Source: Ectothiorhodospira sp. BSL-9 (lineage in GTDB: Bacteria > Pseudomonadota > Gammaproteobacteria > Ectothiorhodospirales > Ectothiorhodospiraceae). From it: a stretch of 64,000 nt of DNA. Every line of letters starts with the position of its first letter. Positions within the stretch are counted from its first letter, which is position 1. A program made the position numbers and the translations under genes. The notes beneath the pieces were generated by a model. It did no database searches. It was not told where the DNA came from and was given only the letters and a program-made list of their open reading frames with translations. The stretch spans positions 1,666,001 to 1,730,000 of the forward strand of contig NZ_CP011994.1 of NCBI RefSeq assembly GCF_001632845.1. The letters are read 5' to 3'. Positions 8,706 to 16,467 of this stretch are shown in pieces.

Positions 8706-8723
8706 TTGGCATGGCATGTGCAT
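8706..8723 (+). promoter_or_regulatory. Sigma-54-type promoter of the PEP-CTERM gene
   Basis: TTGGCATGGCATGTGCAT has GG and GC exactly 10 bases apart and matches TGGCACG-N4-TTGCW at most positions. The -12 element lies 44 bases before the ATG at 8766. An AT-rich stretch (about 8655-8705) lies just upstream. Confidence 0.65.
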
Positions 8724-8765
8724 TTGCTTGGCCGTCGATAGAACACTGAAAACAAGGAGCTTCCA

Positions 8766-9509
8766 ATGGGGTTCAAGGCAGGCATGATGAAGAGGATGTC
8801 GGTGGCGGCGGCCATCGCAGGCGGGGTGTGTTTTGGGGGGGGCGCCCAGGCGAGCCTGATCACTTACACTTTGACCCCGTCGGACAAATCGAGCTTCGAG
8901 CTTGCCTCACCGGATCCCCATGGCCGGGTGAGCATCACTACGAATTGGCAGCCATTTGACGTGACGGTGGACCCTGATGACGGCTATCGGGTGACTGGCA
9001 TTGATGGCTTCAACCCGGTGCAAATTTCGTTTGATAATGCCGAGAGGAGCGCGAATGACTCCGGGAGTGGCTGGTCCTCTCGGTCAGGGTCAGAGAGTTT
9101 CTCCAGTGAATTCACCCTGAAGCTTGATTTGGCCGAGGCTCCGTATGGGGCGTGGGAGGGCACACATGAGGTGCGGGGTGAGCTGAGCTATAACGTAGCA
9201 TGGAGCTGGGATAGGAAATTCTTGTTTATTTTCCCATTGCCTTGGGAGCTTTCGAGTCATCAAAGCTCTGCGAGAATCGACTGGACTGACGCGCTTTTGC
9301 TTGGGTCGATTGAGGATGAAGCTTACATTGAGGTGAGTTTTTCTGATCATTATCTCCGGCCTGGGGGGAGTAATGCACTGGCCACCCCAGTCAGCGTGAC
9401 CGGGCACGCCAATCCTCCCAGTGAGGTGCCCGAGCCGACGGTGTTGATGTTGTTCGGGGCCGGACTCCTCGGTTTGGGCTTCCTGCGTCGCCGTCGTAAT
9501 ACGGTTTAA
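8766..9509 (+). CDS. PEP-CTERM sorting-signal protein
   Basis: A 247-residue secreted protein. The signal peptide is clear (MKRMSVAAAIAGGVCFGG, cleavage probably after GAQA). The middle is Ser/Asp-rich and beta-like without a recognised domain. The C-terminus is a textbook exosortase sorting signal: VPEPTVLMLFGAGLLGLGFL followed by RRRR. The protein should be exported, cleaved at the PEP motif by an exosortase and released or attached at the surface. The exosortase gene itself is not in the window. The start is supported by an AAGGAG-like site (acaaggagcttcc). Confidence 0.9.
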   Translation: MGFKAGMMKRMSVAAAIAGGVCFGGGAQASLITYTLTPSDKSSFELASPDPHGRVSITTNWQPFDVTVDPDDGYRVTGIDGFNPVQISFDNAERSANDSGSGWSSRSGSESFSSEFTLKLDLAEAPYGAWEGTHEVRGELSYNVAWSWDRKFLFIFPLPWELSSHQSSARIDWTDALLLGSIEDEAYIEVSFSDHYLRPGGSNALATPVSVTGHANPPSEVPEPTVLMLFGAGLLGLGFLRRRRNTV

Positions 9510-9518
9510 CCCAACTGC

Positions 9519-9542
9519 CTTACGGGCCCCGCACGGGGCCCC
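9519..9542 (+). terminator. GC-rich hairpin after the PEP-CTERM gene
   Basis: GGGCCCCG, three-base loop, CGGGGCCC-like arm directly after the stop codon. There is no T-run, so it may act as a transcript-end stabiliser more than as an intrinsic terminator. Confidence 0.4.
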
Positions 9543-9625
9543 GACGCCCACCGCTGACGACGGTTCGCCGGGGGCAGTCTCGCGCCCAGGGCTTCGGCCA
9601 GTTGATTGGGCGATTCCTGGAAACG

Positions 9626-10996
9626 CTACCAACAGTGAGCAGTGGGGTCCGCCGCCTCTGGGGTGGTCAACGCGACTTCCACGGCCTCCGCCCTCCTGGC
9701 CGCCACGGCGCGAAAGTCCGGCGAGATCCGCTCATCCACCGCCGCTCGCCGCCAGAAATCCAGTGCCATGGCGCCGCCCTGGCGCCACGGCTCGATGCCT
9801 CCGTGGGCTGGTGGGGGCTGGAAGACCGGTGTCGGTGGCACCTCACCAGGACGGGGTGCGTGGAGCATGGGCAGCATGTCATAGACCGGGGCCAGGGCCA
9901 GCCGCCCGTTGGGGTGGGGCTGGAGGGTCAGGTTGCCCAGGTGCTGGTCGCTGTTCTCGATCCAGTGGGCGAAGGCCTGAAGCAGGGTGACGGTCGCTGG
10001 CGTGTCGTCGGTGACCCGGGCTTGCCGGGCAAGGGCCTGGATGGTCAGGCCCCAGTCCCGGCCGATACCGCAGAACTCTGCATCCACAGTGAGCAATGAG
10101 AGCGCGGGTAGACGCCCGCCCCGCGCGGTCCGGTCGAAGCGCACGGACTCCAGAAAGAACCGCCCCTCCCGTTCCAGCAACCGGCTTTCGGCCACGGCCA
10201 GTCCGTGGTCTCCGAGCGTGGTCAGGGCTAGGTACTCGCAGACCAGGAGGTCGCGCAGGCGCTGGGCCACCGCGCTGCCGTCGTCCGGTGGCGAGAACTT
10301 CACCAGCACCGGGCGCCCCGCCACCTCGGCGGTGAACTTGGGCTGCTCGCCCCCCACGGAGGAGCCGGGGGCGCCCCCGGAGAGGACGCGTTGGGCCAGG
10401 GCCGGGAAGTCATCGATGGTGGCGCGCTCTGGTTGCCATGCTCGCCAACGCTCGACAGCCGCGTCCCCGAGCAGGAGGTCGCCGGGGGTGTCTACCGCGT
10501 GATCCAGTAGCCAGGCGCCGATCTGATCGGTGGACCAGTGCTCCGGGTTGTGCGGGAACGCGGGGAGTGCGTGGGCATTCAGGCGACCGAGAAAGCCCTG
10601 GGGCCGCAGGTTCTGGAGGAAGAACGGCAGATCATCGAACAGGCCTGTGCCGGCTTCACCGAAGAGCAGCCCGGGTAGCGGGCTGTGTTGGGTGGGGCGA
10701 ACCAGCATGGCACCGTGGTCGAGACCGATCAGCTCGGCAAGAGGTTGGACATGGCCATCGGGATCCACGCGGTGGATCGGGAAGGCGGTGTCGGCGCGGT
10801 TGAACAGCGGCCCGCGAAGGGCGTGGCGGGTGGCGGGTCCACGACCAAAGGAGACGATCTTTCCCCGCGCCTCGGCTTCACGCAGGCGACGGTAGACGGT
10901 GGGCGCACTGGCGCCCGAGGCGTCGGCCAGTTCGGCCCGCGAGGCGGTTCTGAGCGCGCGTAGCCGGGAGAGGAGCTCGTCGGTGGTCAGGCGCAT
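9626..10996 (-). CDS. yjjJ: HipA-family kinase-like protein, YjjJ type
   Basis: A 456-residue protein. Residues 1-60 form a winged helix (ELADASGASAPTVYRRLREAEARG) and the rest is HipA-like. Within it SSVGGEQPKF (about 215-225) is the Gly-rich loop and VLVKFSP carries the ATP-binding Lys. HWIENSDQHLGNL (about 352-364) holds the catalytic Asp and Asn, and PVYDMLPML is the metal-binding YDM motif. The N-terminal DNA-binding domain fused to the kinase marks the YjjJ subgroup, and no hipB partner is adjacent. Kinase substrate unknown. It probably comes from the same accessory island as the toxin-antitoxin genes downstream. Confidence 0.8.
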   Translation of the reverse strand: MRLTTDELLSRLRALRTASRAELADASGASAPTVYRRLREAEARGKIVSFGRGPATRHALRGPLFNRADTAFPIHRVDPDGHVQPLAELIGLDHGAMLVRPTQHSPLPGLLFGEAGTGLFDDLPFFLQNLRPQGFLGRLNAHALPAFPHNPEHWSTDQIGAWLLDHAVDTPGDLLLGDAAVERWRAWQPERATIDDFPALAQRVLSGGAPGSSVGGEQPKFTAEVAGRPVLVKFSPPDDGSAVAQRLRDLLVCEYLALTTLGDHGLAVAESRLLEREGRFFLESVRFDRTARGGRLPALSLLTVDAEFCGIGRDWGLTIQALARQARVTDDTPATVTLLQAFAHWIENSDQHLGNLTLQPHPNGRLALAPVYDMLPMLHAPRPGEVPPTPVFQPPPAHGGIEPWRQGGAMALDFWRRAAVDERISPDFRAVAARRAEAVEVALTTPEAADPTAHCW

Positions 10997-11180
10997 GGCG
11001 GTTCCGGGTGAAACGATGATGAACCGATATGGTCTGCCTGGAGGCTTTTTAGATCAAGTGGTTGTCTGTTCGGTTGGTGGGATTTGTGAAACGATTGAGG
11101 TTCAGTATGTGTCTGCAGGGGCTGCGCGTTTTCACCTGAAAGAGTATTGTGTATGTACGTAAGTAAATACGGGATTCCCC

Positions 11181-11380
11181 ATGCGGTTTGAGTGGGACGA
11201 AGCCAAGAATCAGGCCAACATTCGCAAGCATGGTATCGACTTCAATGACGTGCCGGACATCTTCCAGCATCCGATGCTGGCCTTGCATGATGGCCGAATG
11301 CACTACGGCGAAGAGCGTTGGATCTGCATCGGCTGGATCAGCAGGAGGTGAAACAGTATGTCGAAAGCATCGAAAACTGA
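11181..11380 (+). pseudogene. brnT: brnT toxin gene with internal deletion
   Basis: The start MRFEWDEAKNQANIRKHGID is a typical BrnT ribonuclease N-terminus and continues through HYGEERWICIGWI. The family then needs about 25 more residues of beta-strand before the C-terminal helix. Instead the frame hits TGA at 11349, while another frame immediately reads QEVKQYVESIEN and stops at 11380, which is the normal BrnT tail. A deletion of roughly 70-80 bases that also shifts the frame explains this. The tail overlaps the brnA start, as in intact operons. Confidence 0.75.
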
Positions 11381-11612
11381 TTGGGAACGGCTGGCCAAGA
11401 TGAACGACGAGGACATCGATACCCAAGACATGCCTGAATTGGGCGAAGACTTCTTTCGGCGCGCCGAGCTACGTGTGCCGGTAAAGAAGGCGGTGACAAT
11501 CCGTCTCGACGCCGATGTGCTGGAGTGGTTCAAGGGCCAGGGCGCGGGCTACCAGACTCGCATCAATCAGTTGTTGCGCCATTACATGAATGCCCAGCAG
11601 CGGTATCGGTGA
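11358..11612 (+). CDS. brnA: BrnA family antitoxin
   Basis: An 84-residue antitoxin. The N-terminal half (ERLAKMNDEDIDTQDMPELG) is the toxin-binding segment. The C-terminal half (KKAVTIRLDADVLEWFKGQG...TRINQLLRHYM) is a ribbon-helix-helix DNA-binding domain. Length and sequence look complete, yet its toxin partner upstream is deleted, so this is an orphan antitoxin. It may still repress the shared promoter, where a TATGTACGTAAGT inverted-repeat-like stretch lies just before brnT. Confidence 0.85.
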   Translation: MSKASKTDWERLAKMNDEDIDTQDMPELGEDFFRRAELRVPVKKAVTIRLDADVLEWFKGQGAGYQTRINQLLRHYMNAQQRYR

Positions 11613-11763
11613 TGAGCGAATGATCAACTTCGGGTGGTAACACCTGCACAATGTCTGGAGGAATGGCAATGACGACACTGACGATCCGGCTGCCAGACGA
11701 CACGGCCGAACGCTTGAACACTTCCCCGCGCATTCCCCCTGCTAGGCGTTAGCCAGGAGGGGG

Positions 11764-12076
11764 TCAAGCGGGGTTTCTTTTGAGGGGTTTGGTGCCTTGT
11801 GATTCCACGTAGGCCCGAATCGTCTCCAGGGATGCCCCACCGACAGAGCCAGCGTAATAGGCGCGGTGCCAAAATATCGGTTTCCAATAAAACGCCGCCA
11901 AGTGCTCGGCAAAACGATTGCGGGCGCGGCGGGCGCTGGCTGTCTTGAGATTGTTGACCAGCCAGGTAGTCCCTGAGTTCTTCATGCAGGCAAGGGCGAC
12001 GGTACTTGGTCACAAAAACAACATGCAGCTTGATGTCATAAACGGCGTGAGAACGAGATTTGGTGGTGTTTTCCAT
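11764..12076 (-). pseudogene. tnpA: tnpA, Y1 (HUH) transposase remnant
   Basis: The N-terminus MENTTKSRSHAVYDIKLHVV and the following FVTKYRRPC are intact. The sequence then jumps, near 11965 and in another frame, to LVNNLKTASARRARNRFAEH. It continues to YWKPIFWHRAYYAGSVGGAS and AYVESQGT, which carries the catalytic Tyr. Family members have about 45 residues between these blocks, including the paired metal-binding histidines; these are missing. The gene is therefore catalytically dead. Confidence 0.78.
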
Positions 12077-12114
12077 GGTTGCGCCTTGGTGGTTTTCATG
12101 GAACGATAGCAAGT

Positions 12115-13515
12115 ATGGGCATGATCGGACATCGCTTTCGTTGCTATCCCGGTCGCCAGCAGGAAAATATCCTGCTGCGTTGGATTGGCTGTCAGCGATT
12201 CATCTATAACAGCAAGGTCAGAGAAGACCGTTATTTTCGCGCCTTCGCCCGAAAAGCCTTGTCGCTGACCGGGCAAAAACCACCCATCGACCAACAATAC
12301 AGCCAGTTCATTGGACCCGATACGGCGTGGTTGCGGGAGGTGCCCTCCCAGGTATTGCGCAATGGCGCGGTTCGATGGAAACAAGCCTACAGTCGATTCT
12401 TCCAGAAATTATCCGGTCGCACAACGATTCATGGAAAAGACGGCGAACAAGGCGTCTGGCTGACGCGGGAGTTATTTGCTTTCGAGGATGATGGCGAAGG
12501 GGGTTATCACCTTCGGGTCGGCACGAAAAAGCACCCGCTCGGTCGGTTGCGCTATGTCGCGGATCGGCCTCATACATTGCCCGCATCCATCGTTATCAGC
12601 ATCAATGCTGGGCAGTGGCATGTGTCATTTGCCACCGAGGATGATGTGATCCATCCGCGCCCTGCGGAGATCCAGGCCGAGTTATCGCAGTGGGATGAGG
12701 CTTCATTGCACGCGGCCACCATCGGCGTGGATCGCGGCGTGGTGGTGCCTGCCTACGCCAGCACGGGATCGGTGTATGCCTTCGACCCGGTGCAAAAGCA
12801 GCGAATGGCCCGCAAGGAACGCCAGCGCCTTCGCTGGCAGCGTCGCATGGCGCGACGTGCCAAGGGCTCATCCGGCTGGCACAAGGCCCGCAAGCGCGTG
12901 GCCCGCACCCACACCTACGCCAACAACGTGCGCAAGGACTTTGCCCATAAGGTGAGTCACGCATTGGTGACGGCGCCGGGGGTGAGGCTCGTGGTCATGG
13001 AAGACCTCAAGGTGGCCTCCATGAGTCGTCGCCCGAAGGCGAAGACCGACGAACGGGGGCGCCACGCACCCAACGGTGCCCGCGCCAAGGCGGGGCTCAA
13101 CAAGGGCATCCTCCATAGCGCCTGGGGCAAGATCAGAACCTATGCCCAGTACAAGGCACCGAGAAACAACGTGCTGTTTCTCGTGGTGCCACCACACCAT
13201 AGCTCGCAGGAATGCGCCGTTTGCGGCCACATTCATCCCGACAATCGGCTCAGTCAGAGCCGATTTGTCTGTCAACGCTGCGGGCAGATCGATCATGCCG
13301 ACCACAACGCCAGCCGGGTGATTGCCCGACGCGGCGTCACAGCGGTGATCGGTCAGTGCAAATCCCATCAACAGGTAGGGGCGGTGCGCCCCGAACCGCC
13401 GTCCCCGGACGGCTACGCCGGTGGAGATCAGGGTAAGTCGCAGAAGGGCAAGCGCCCAACTGCGCACAGATCATCGAGACCGGAAACCATGCCTACAACC
13501 GCTCAAGCGGTTTAG
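12115..13515 (+). CDS. tnpB: TnpB, RNA-guided nuclease of the IS200/IS605 element
   Basis: A 466-residue TnpB. Start chosen at MGMIGHRFRCYPGRQQENIL. The RuvC-like core is complete: IGVDRGVVVPA (first Asp), VMEDLKVASM (Glu) and DHADHNASR (last Asp). A four-Cys zinc finger (CAVCGHIH ... CQRCGQ) lies before the last motif. The stop codon lies inside the right-end hairpin region. TnpB proteins cut DNA next to a short target motif using an RNA made from the element's right end, which helps retain the element; here TnpB outlives its transposase. Confidence 0.88.
   Translation: MGMIGHRFRCYPGRQQENILLRWIGCQRFIYNSKVREDRYFRAFARKALSLTGQKPPIDQQYSQFIGPDTAWLREVPSQVLRNGAVRWKQAYSRFFQKLSGRTTIHGKDGEQGVWLTRELFAFEDDGEGGYHLRVGTKKHPLGRLRYVADRPHTLPASIVISINAGQWHVSFATEDDVIHPRPAEIQAELSQWDEASLHAATIGVDRGVVVPAYASTGSVYAFDPVQKQRMARKERQRLRWQRRMARRAKGSSGWHKARKRVARTHTYANNVRKDFAHKVSHALVTAPGVRLVVMEDLKVASMSRRPKAKTDERGRHAPNGARAKAGLNKGILHSAWGKIRTYAQYKAPRNNVLFLVVPPHHSSQECAVCGHIHPDNRLSQSRFVCQRCGQIDHADHNASRVIARRGVTAVIGQCKSHQQVGAVRPEPPSPDGYAGGDQGKSQKGKRPTAHRSSRPETMPTTAQAV
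13497..13512 (+). repeat. Right-end hairpin of the IS200/IS605 element
   Basis: AACCGCTCAAGCGGTT is a perfect inverted repeat overlapping the last codons of tnpB. It is the expected binding site for TnpA. The transcript through it (up to base 13527, plus flanking guide sequence) would be the candidate omega RNA; its exact ends cannot be read from sequence alone. Confidence 0.7.
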
Positions 13516-13821
13516 GGATGGTAGTTCATGTTGCTGGCACGCAGTCGTGGTTTGAGTGCCAACAGGTTGGTGGAGGTACTCAGTGCGCGAGCACTGGCGG
13601 CATGGGATACCGAGAATCACTTCCGCGCCATGGCAGCGACAGGGCATGTCGAAGAGGCATTGGCAATTCTGGATCGGCTCGATGCCGAGGATCAGCGGAC
13701 GAGTTAGACGGGGGCTTGTGTTGCAGGTGTGTGTCTGGGGTGGTGGCGGGCTGAACGCTTCAGGCTAGTGATATTATCGGGTGGCAAGCGCTCACCATGA
13801 TCCCCGCCCCCGGAGTCGCCC

Positions 13822-15387
13822 ATGGCCGACAGACGCAATCTCCCCATTGGCATTCAAACCTTCGCCGACATGGTCAGCGGGGCTTATTACTATGTGGACA
13901 AGACGCCCCACATTCACCGGCTGGTGATGGAGGGGCGTTACTATTTTCTCTCCCGTCCCCGCCGTTTTGGCAAGAGCCTGCTGCTGGATACCCTGCGCTG
14001 CCTGTTCGAGGGGCGGGAGGAGCTGTTCCGCGGGCTGTATATCGAATCCCGCTGGGACTGGAGTGTGCGTTATCCGGTGGTCACCCTGGATTTCGGGGGT
14101 GGGGTGGCGGCCACGCGCGAGGCGCTGGATGCGCGTATTCGGGATCAGTTGCATTGGAATCGTGAGCGGCTGGGATTGAGTCTGGATCGTGAGACGGATA
14201 TCCCGGGGGAATTTGAGGCATTGATCCGCGGGGCGCATGCCCGTTCCGGTGAGCGGGTGGTGGTGCTGATCGATGAATACGATAAGCCGATTCTGGACAA
14301 TATCACCGAGCCGGAGCAGGCTCGGGCAGTCCGGGAGGGGCTGAAAAACCTCTACTCGGTGCTGAAGACGGTGGACGCCCACCTGCAGTTCTGCCTGCTC
14401 ACGGGGGTGTCGAAGTTCAGCAAGGTGAGCCTGTTCTCGGGGCTGAATAATCTGCGAGACATCACGTTGTCACCGGCATATTCCGATATCTGCGGCTATA
14501 CGGACGCGGATGTGGATAGCGTGTTCTCTCCGGAGTTGTCTGGTCTGGACCGGCAGGAAATCCGTGCTTGGTATAACGGCTATCGCTGGAGCGGAGTGGA
14601 TACGCCGTCAGTCTATAATCCGTTCGATCTGTTGCTGCTGTTCCAGGAGCGCCGTTTTGCGCCGTACTGGTTTGAGTCGGCCACGCCGACGTTCCTGGTG
14701 GATCTGCTGAGCGAGCGCGGTGTGTTCACGCCTCGGCTGGATGCGATGCAGACGGAGGCGGAGTTACTGGGGCGGTTTGATGTGGATGGGATTGCCACTG
14801 AGGCGCTGTTGTTCCAGACGGGGTATCTCACGGTGCATGCGGTGGAGGAGCCCATGACGGGGTACTGGCTCTACACCCTTGGGTATCCCAACCGGGAGGT
14901 GGAGTCCAGTCTGAATCAGGCGTTGCTACCCGCCCTTGGGGTGGCTGAGTCGCCTCGGCAGCGTTTGAGTCTGTTCAGGATTTTGCAGGCCCATGATCTG
15001 GAGGCCCTTGAGGTGCACCTCAAGGCGCTGTTCGCCTCCTTGCCCCATGACTGGTACCGCAACAATCCCATTGCCCGGTATGAGGGGCATTATGCCAGTG
15101 TGTTTTACAGCCACTTTGCGGCGCTGGGGCTGCGGATCTCGGTGGAGGATTCGTCCCTCATGGGTAAGGTGGACATGGCCGTGGAGTTCGGTGGCCATGT
15201 GTATGTGTTCGAGTTCAAGGTGGTGGAGCAGCTGCCCCAGGGGCGGGCGCTGCAGCAGATCAAGGATCGAGGTTATGCGGACAAGTACCGGGGGCGGGGG
15301 CAGCCGATCCATCTGATTGGGGTGGAGTTTTCCCGGGAGCAGCGGCAGGTGGTGGGTTTTGAGGTGGAGACGGTGCCGGTGGCTTAG
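13822..15387 (+). CDS. AAA-ATPase-like / PD-(D/E)XK nuclease fusion protein, intact copy
   Basis: A 521-residue protein of the AAA-ATPase-like family with a C-terminal PD-(D/E)XK-like domain. It opens RRNLPIGIQTF and YYVDKTPHI. The P-loop is RPRRFGKSLLL (45-55) and Walker B is VVVLIDEYDKPI (146-157). The C-terminal third has GKVDMAVEF and YVFEFKV, which fit the Asp and Glu-x-Lys of the nuclease fold. The family is widespread, often multicopy, and without established function; a defence or mobile-DNA role is speculation. A second copy lies split at 16911-21805 and a third remnant near 22700. The last 564 bases of this copy and the split copy are almost identical. Confidence 0.82.
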   Translation: MADRRNLPIGIQTFADMVSGAYYYVDKTPHIHRLVMEGRYYFLSRPRRFGKSLLLDTLRCLFEGREELFRGLYIESRWDWSVRYPVVTLDFGGGVAATREALDARIRDQLHWNRERLGLSLDRETDIPGEFEALIRGAHARSGERVVVLIDEYDKPILDNITEPEQARAVREGLKNLYSVLKTVDAHLQFCLLTGVSKFSKVSLFSGLNNLRDITLSPAYSDICGYTDADVDSVFSPELSGLDRQEIRAWYNGYRWSGVDTPSVYNPFDLLLLFQERRFAPYWFESATPTFLVDLLSERGVFTPRLDAMQTEAELLGRFDVDGIATEALLFQTGYLTVHAVEEPMTGYWLYTLGYPNREVESSLNQALLPALGVAESPRQRLSLFRILQAHDLEALEVHLKALFASLPHDWYRNNPIARYEGHYASVFYSHFAALGLRISVEDSSLMGKVDMAVEFGGHVYVFEFKVVEQLPQGRALQQIKDRGYADKYRGRGQPIHLIGVEFSREQRQVVGFEVETVPVA

Positions 15388-15396
15388 CGCGTCTCT

Positions 15397-15825
15397 TCAG
15401 AAGAACAGTCCTGGATCAATATCAAAGCGCTGCGACAGCGCCTTGATATGGTTCTTGCTGAGGCTGCGCTCGCCGGACAGCACCCGGGACACCATGGACT
15501 TCGAGCCGATCTCCGGAAGGTCGGCGATGCCCAGTTGGTGTTGCGCCATCAGCAAGCGCAGCATGGCGAGATCGGCTGGTTGCTTCAGGGCTCGTTGTTC
15601 GAAGGCCACCAGTTCTTCATCCTGGTCCTCGTAGGTCTGGATGGCGTGTGTGAGCAGGTCGACGACGGCATTGAGCGGGTCGCTGGCGGAATCCCCAGCT
15701 TCCTCGAGCAGGCTCTCGACCAGTGCCAGTGCCTCTTCATAATGGGCGTCGTCCTGGATGGGGAGATAGGGTGCCGCGGCTTGGGCGAAGCTGAGGCAGG
15801 CTTCTTTGAACACTGCAGCGGTCAT
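15397..15825 (-). CDS. higA: HigA antitoxin
   Basis: A 142-residue antitoxin of the E. coli HigA (YgjM) type. The N-terminal half is helical and acidic (YEEALALVESLLEEAGD). The C-terminal half is a Cro/C1 helix-turn-helix with the highly typical DLPEIGSKSMVSRVLSGERS, ending DIDPGLFF. It overlaps the toxin gene by 4 bases (ATGA), toxin first, the usual higBA order. It should neutralise HigB and repress the operon. Confidence 0.88.
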   Translation of the reverse strand: MTAAVFKEACLSFAQAAAPYLPIQDDAHYEEALALVESLLEEAGDSASDPLNAVVDLLTHAIQTYEDQDEELVAFEQRALKQPADLAMLRLLMAQHQLGIADLPEIGSKSMVSRVLSGERSLSKNHIKALSQRFDIDPGLFF

Positions 15826-16136
15826 GACAGTTCTCCTTTCGCGTAGCGCTTGCAGATTTTGTCGTACTCTGCGTGGGTGGCAATGTGCTTCACGTACATG
15901 CGGTTCTGAGCGAACTGGATAAAGGCGATCATCCGCAGGTGATTGCCTCCCACGTCGAGTACCCAGCATTTGTCCTTATGCTTGAAGTTGTCCAGTGAAG
16001 GGAAAACCCGTCGCATCGCCTCCGGCGTGCCGAATTTGCTCTTGCGAAGCACCCGGTAGAGATCTTCCAGGGCCTGTCTTTGGTTGGGGTGGGCTTTGGC
16101 CGCCTCGTGGAACGGGCGCTTGGAAATGACATGCAT
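15822..16136 (-). CDS. higB: HigB ribosome-dependent mRNA interferase toxin
   Basis: A 104-residue toxin of the RelE superfamily, HigB type. Start chosen at MHVISKRPFHEAAKAHP; an upstream in-frame Met would add 15 residues not typical of the family. Conserved blocks are FPSLDNFKHKDKCWVLDVGG and LRMIAFIQF, followed by KHIATHAEYDKI near the C-terminus. With its antitoxin it forms a full module, one of the few intact ones in this island. Confidence 0.87.
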   Translation of the reverse strand: MHVISKRPFHEAAKAHPNQRQALEDLYRVLRKSKFGTPEAMRRVFPSLDNFKHKDKCWVLDVGGNHLRMIAFIQFAQNRMYVKHIATHAEYDKICKRYAKGELS

Positions 16137-16176
16137 GGATGCTCCTGTCAGAGCCGATCCTGTCGACTCGCTGGCA

Positions 16177-16205
16177 ACCATAGGGCAGGGTTGTCAATGA
16201 GTCAA
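16177..16205 (-). promoter_or_regulatory. Putative higBA promoter
   Basis: On the minus strand TTGACT (16205-16200) and TATGGT (16182-16177) are separated by 17 bases. The predicted start of transcription is about 35 bases before the higB ATG. Confidence 0.5.
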
Positions 16206-16230
16206 CCTTTGCAATGTCTGGTTGAGTGGT

Positions 16231-16274
16231 GTTGCATGCAACCCGTGTAGCATGGGAGTGTTGTTACATGCAAC
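16231..16274. repeat. Two palindromic sites upstream of higBA
   Basis: GTTGCATGCAAC (16231-16242) is a perfect palindrome. GTTACATGCAAC (16263-16274) differs from it at one base. They lie 32 bases apart, start to start, about three helical turns. They could be operators for a local regulator such as HigA, but they are upstream of the predicted -35. Confidence 0.5.
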
Positions 16275-16313
16275 AGTTGGTGGTGCCCCATCAACCGACA
16301 TGGCCGCGTGTTC

Positions 16314-16411
16314 ATGACAGTAAAGCAAATGGGTCGGCGTGCACACGCAAGAAGCACACATTCACGCCTTTCCCTCACACCAGCACTTCCACTGCCGCCG
16401 GGTGCCTGGCC
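16314..16411. repeat. Degenerate copies of sequence from 22.57 kb and 23.47 kb
   Basis: GACAGTAAAGCAAATGGGT at 16316 resembles GACAGTAAACTAAATGGGT at 22573. CACACCAGCACTTCCACTGC at 16376 resembles 23477-23496, the junction between the PLP decarboxylase stop and the HEPN gene start. On the minus strand 16376-16404 still reads HPAAVEVLV and a stop. These are remnants of a duplication. Confidence 0.6.
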
Positions 16412-16467
16412 TTATTAGGGATCGCGACCTATGCTTATACTGAATTACCGTACATCAAGGTGCCTTC

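Larger units (their letters stand above)
11720..13527 (+). mobile_element. IS200/IS605-family element with divergent tnpA and tnpB
   Basis: The limits come from the in-frame restoration of the interrupted antitoxin gene. The left end has an imperfect hairpin around 11735-11763 (CCCCCT ... AGGAGGGGG with an inner CTA/TAG stem). The right end has a perfect hairpin at 13497-13512. The left flank ends CGCTTGAAC, a plausible target; there is no duplication. tnpA is degraded, so the element cannot move by itself unless helped in trans. Confidence 0.75.
11669..13707 (+). pseudogene. Ribbon-helix-helix antitoxin gene split by an IS200/IS605 element
   Basis: The left part (11669-11719) reads MTTLTIRLPDDTAERLN. 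The right part (13528-13707) reads MLLARSRGLSANRLVEVLSA and continues to HVEEALAILDRLDAEDQRTS before TAG. Joining base 11719 to base 13528 restores one in-frame 76-residue protein with the beta strand, both helices and a normal antitoxin tail. The element in between (11720-13527) is therefore an insertion with no lost coding sequence and no target duplication, as expected for this IS type. No partner toxin remains next to it. Confidence 0.78.

Noticed and set aside
16231..16274. The paired GTTRCATGCAAC palindromes as a CRISPR or iteron array
   Set aside because: Only two units, no regular spacer series and no cas or rep gene nearby.
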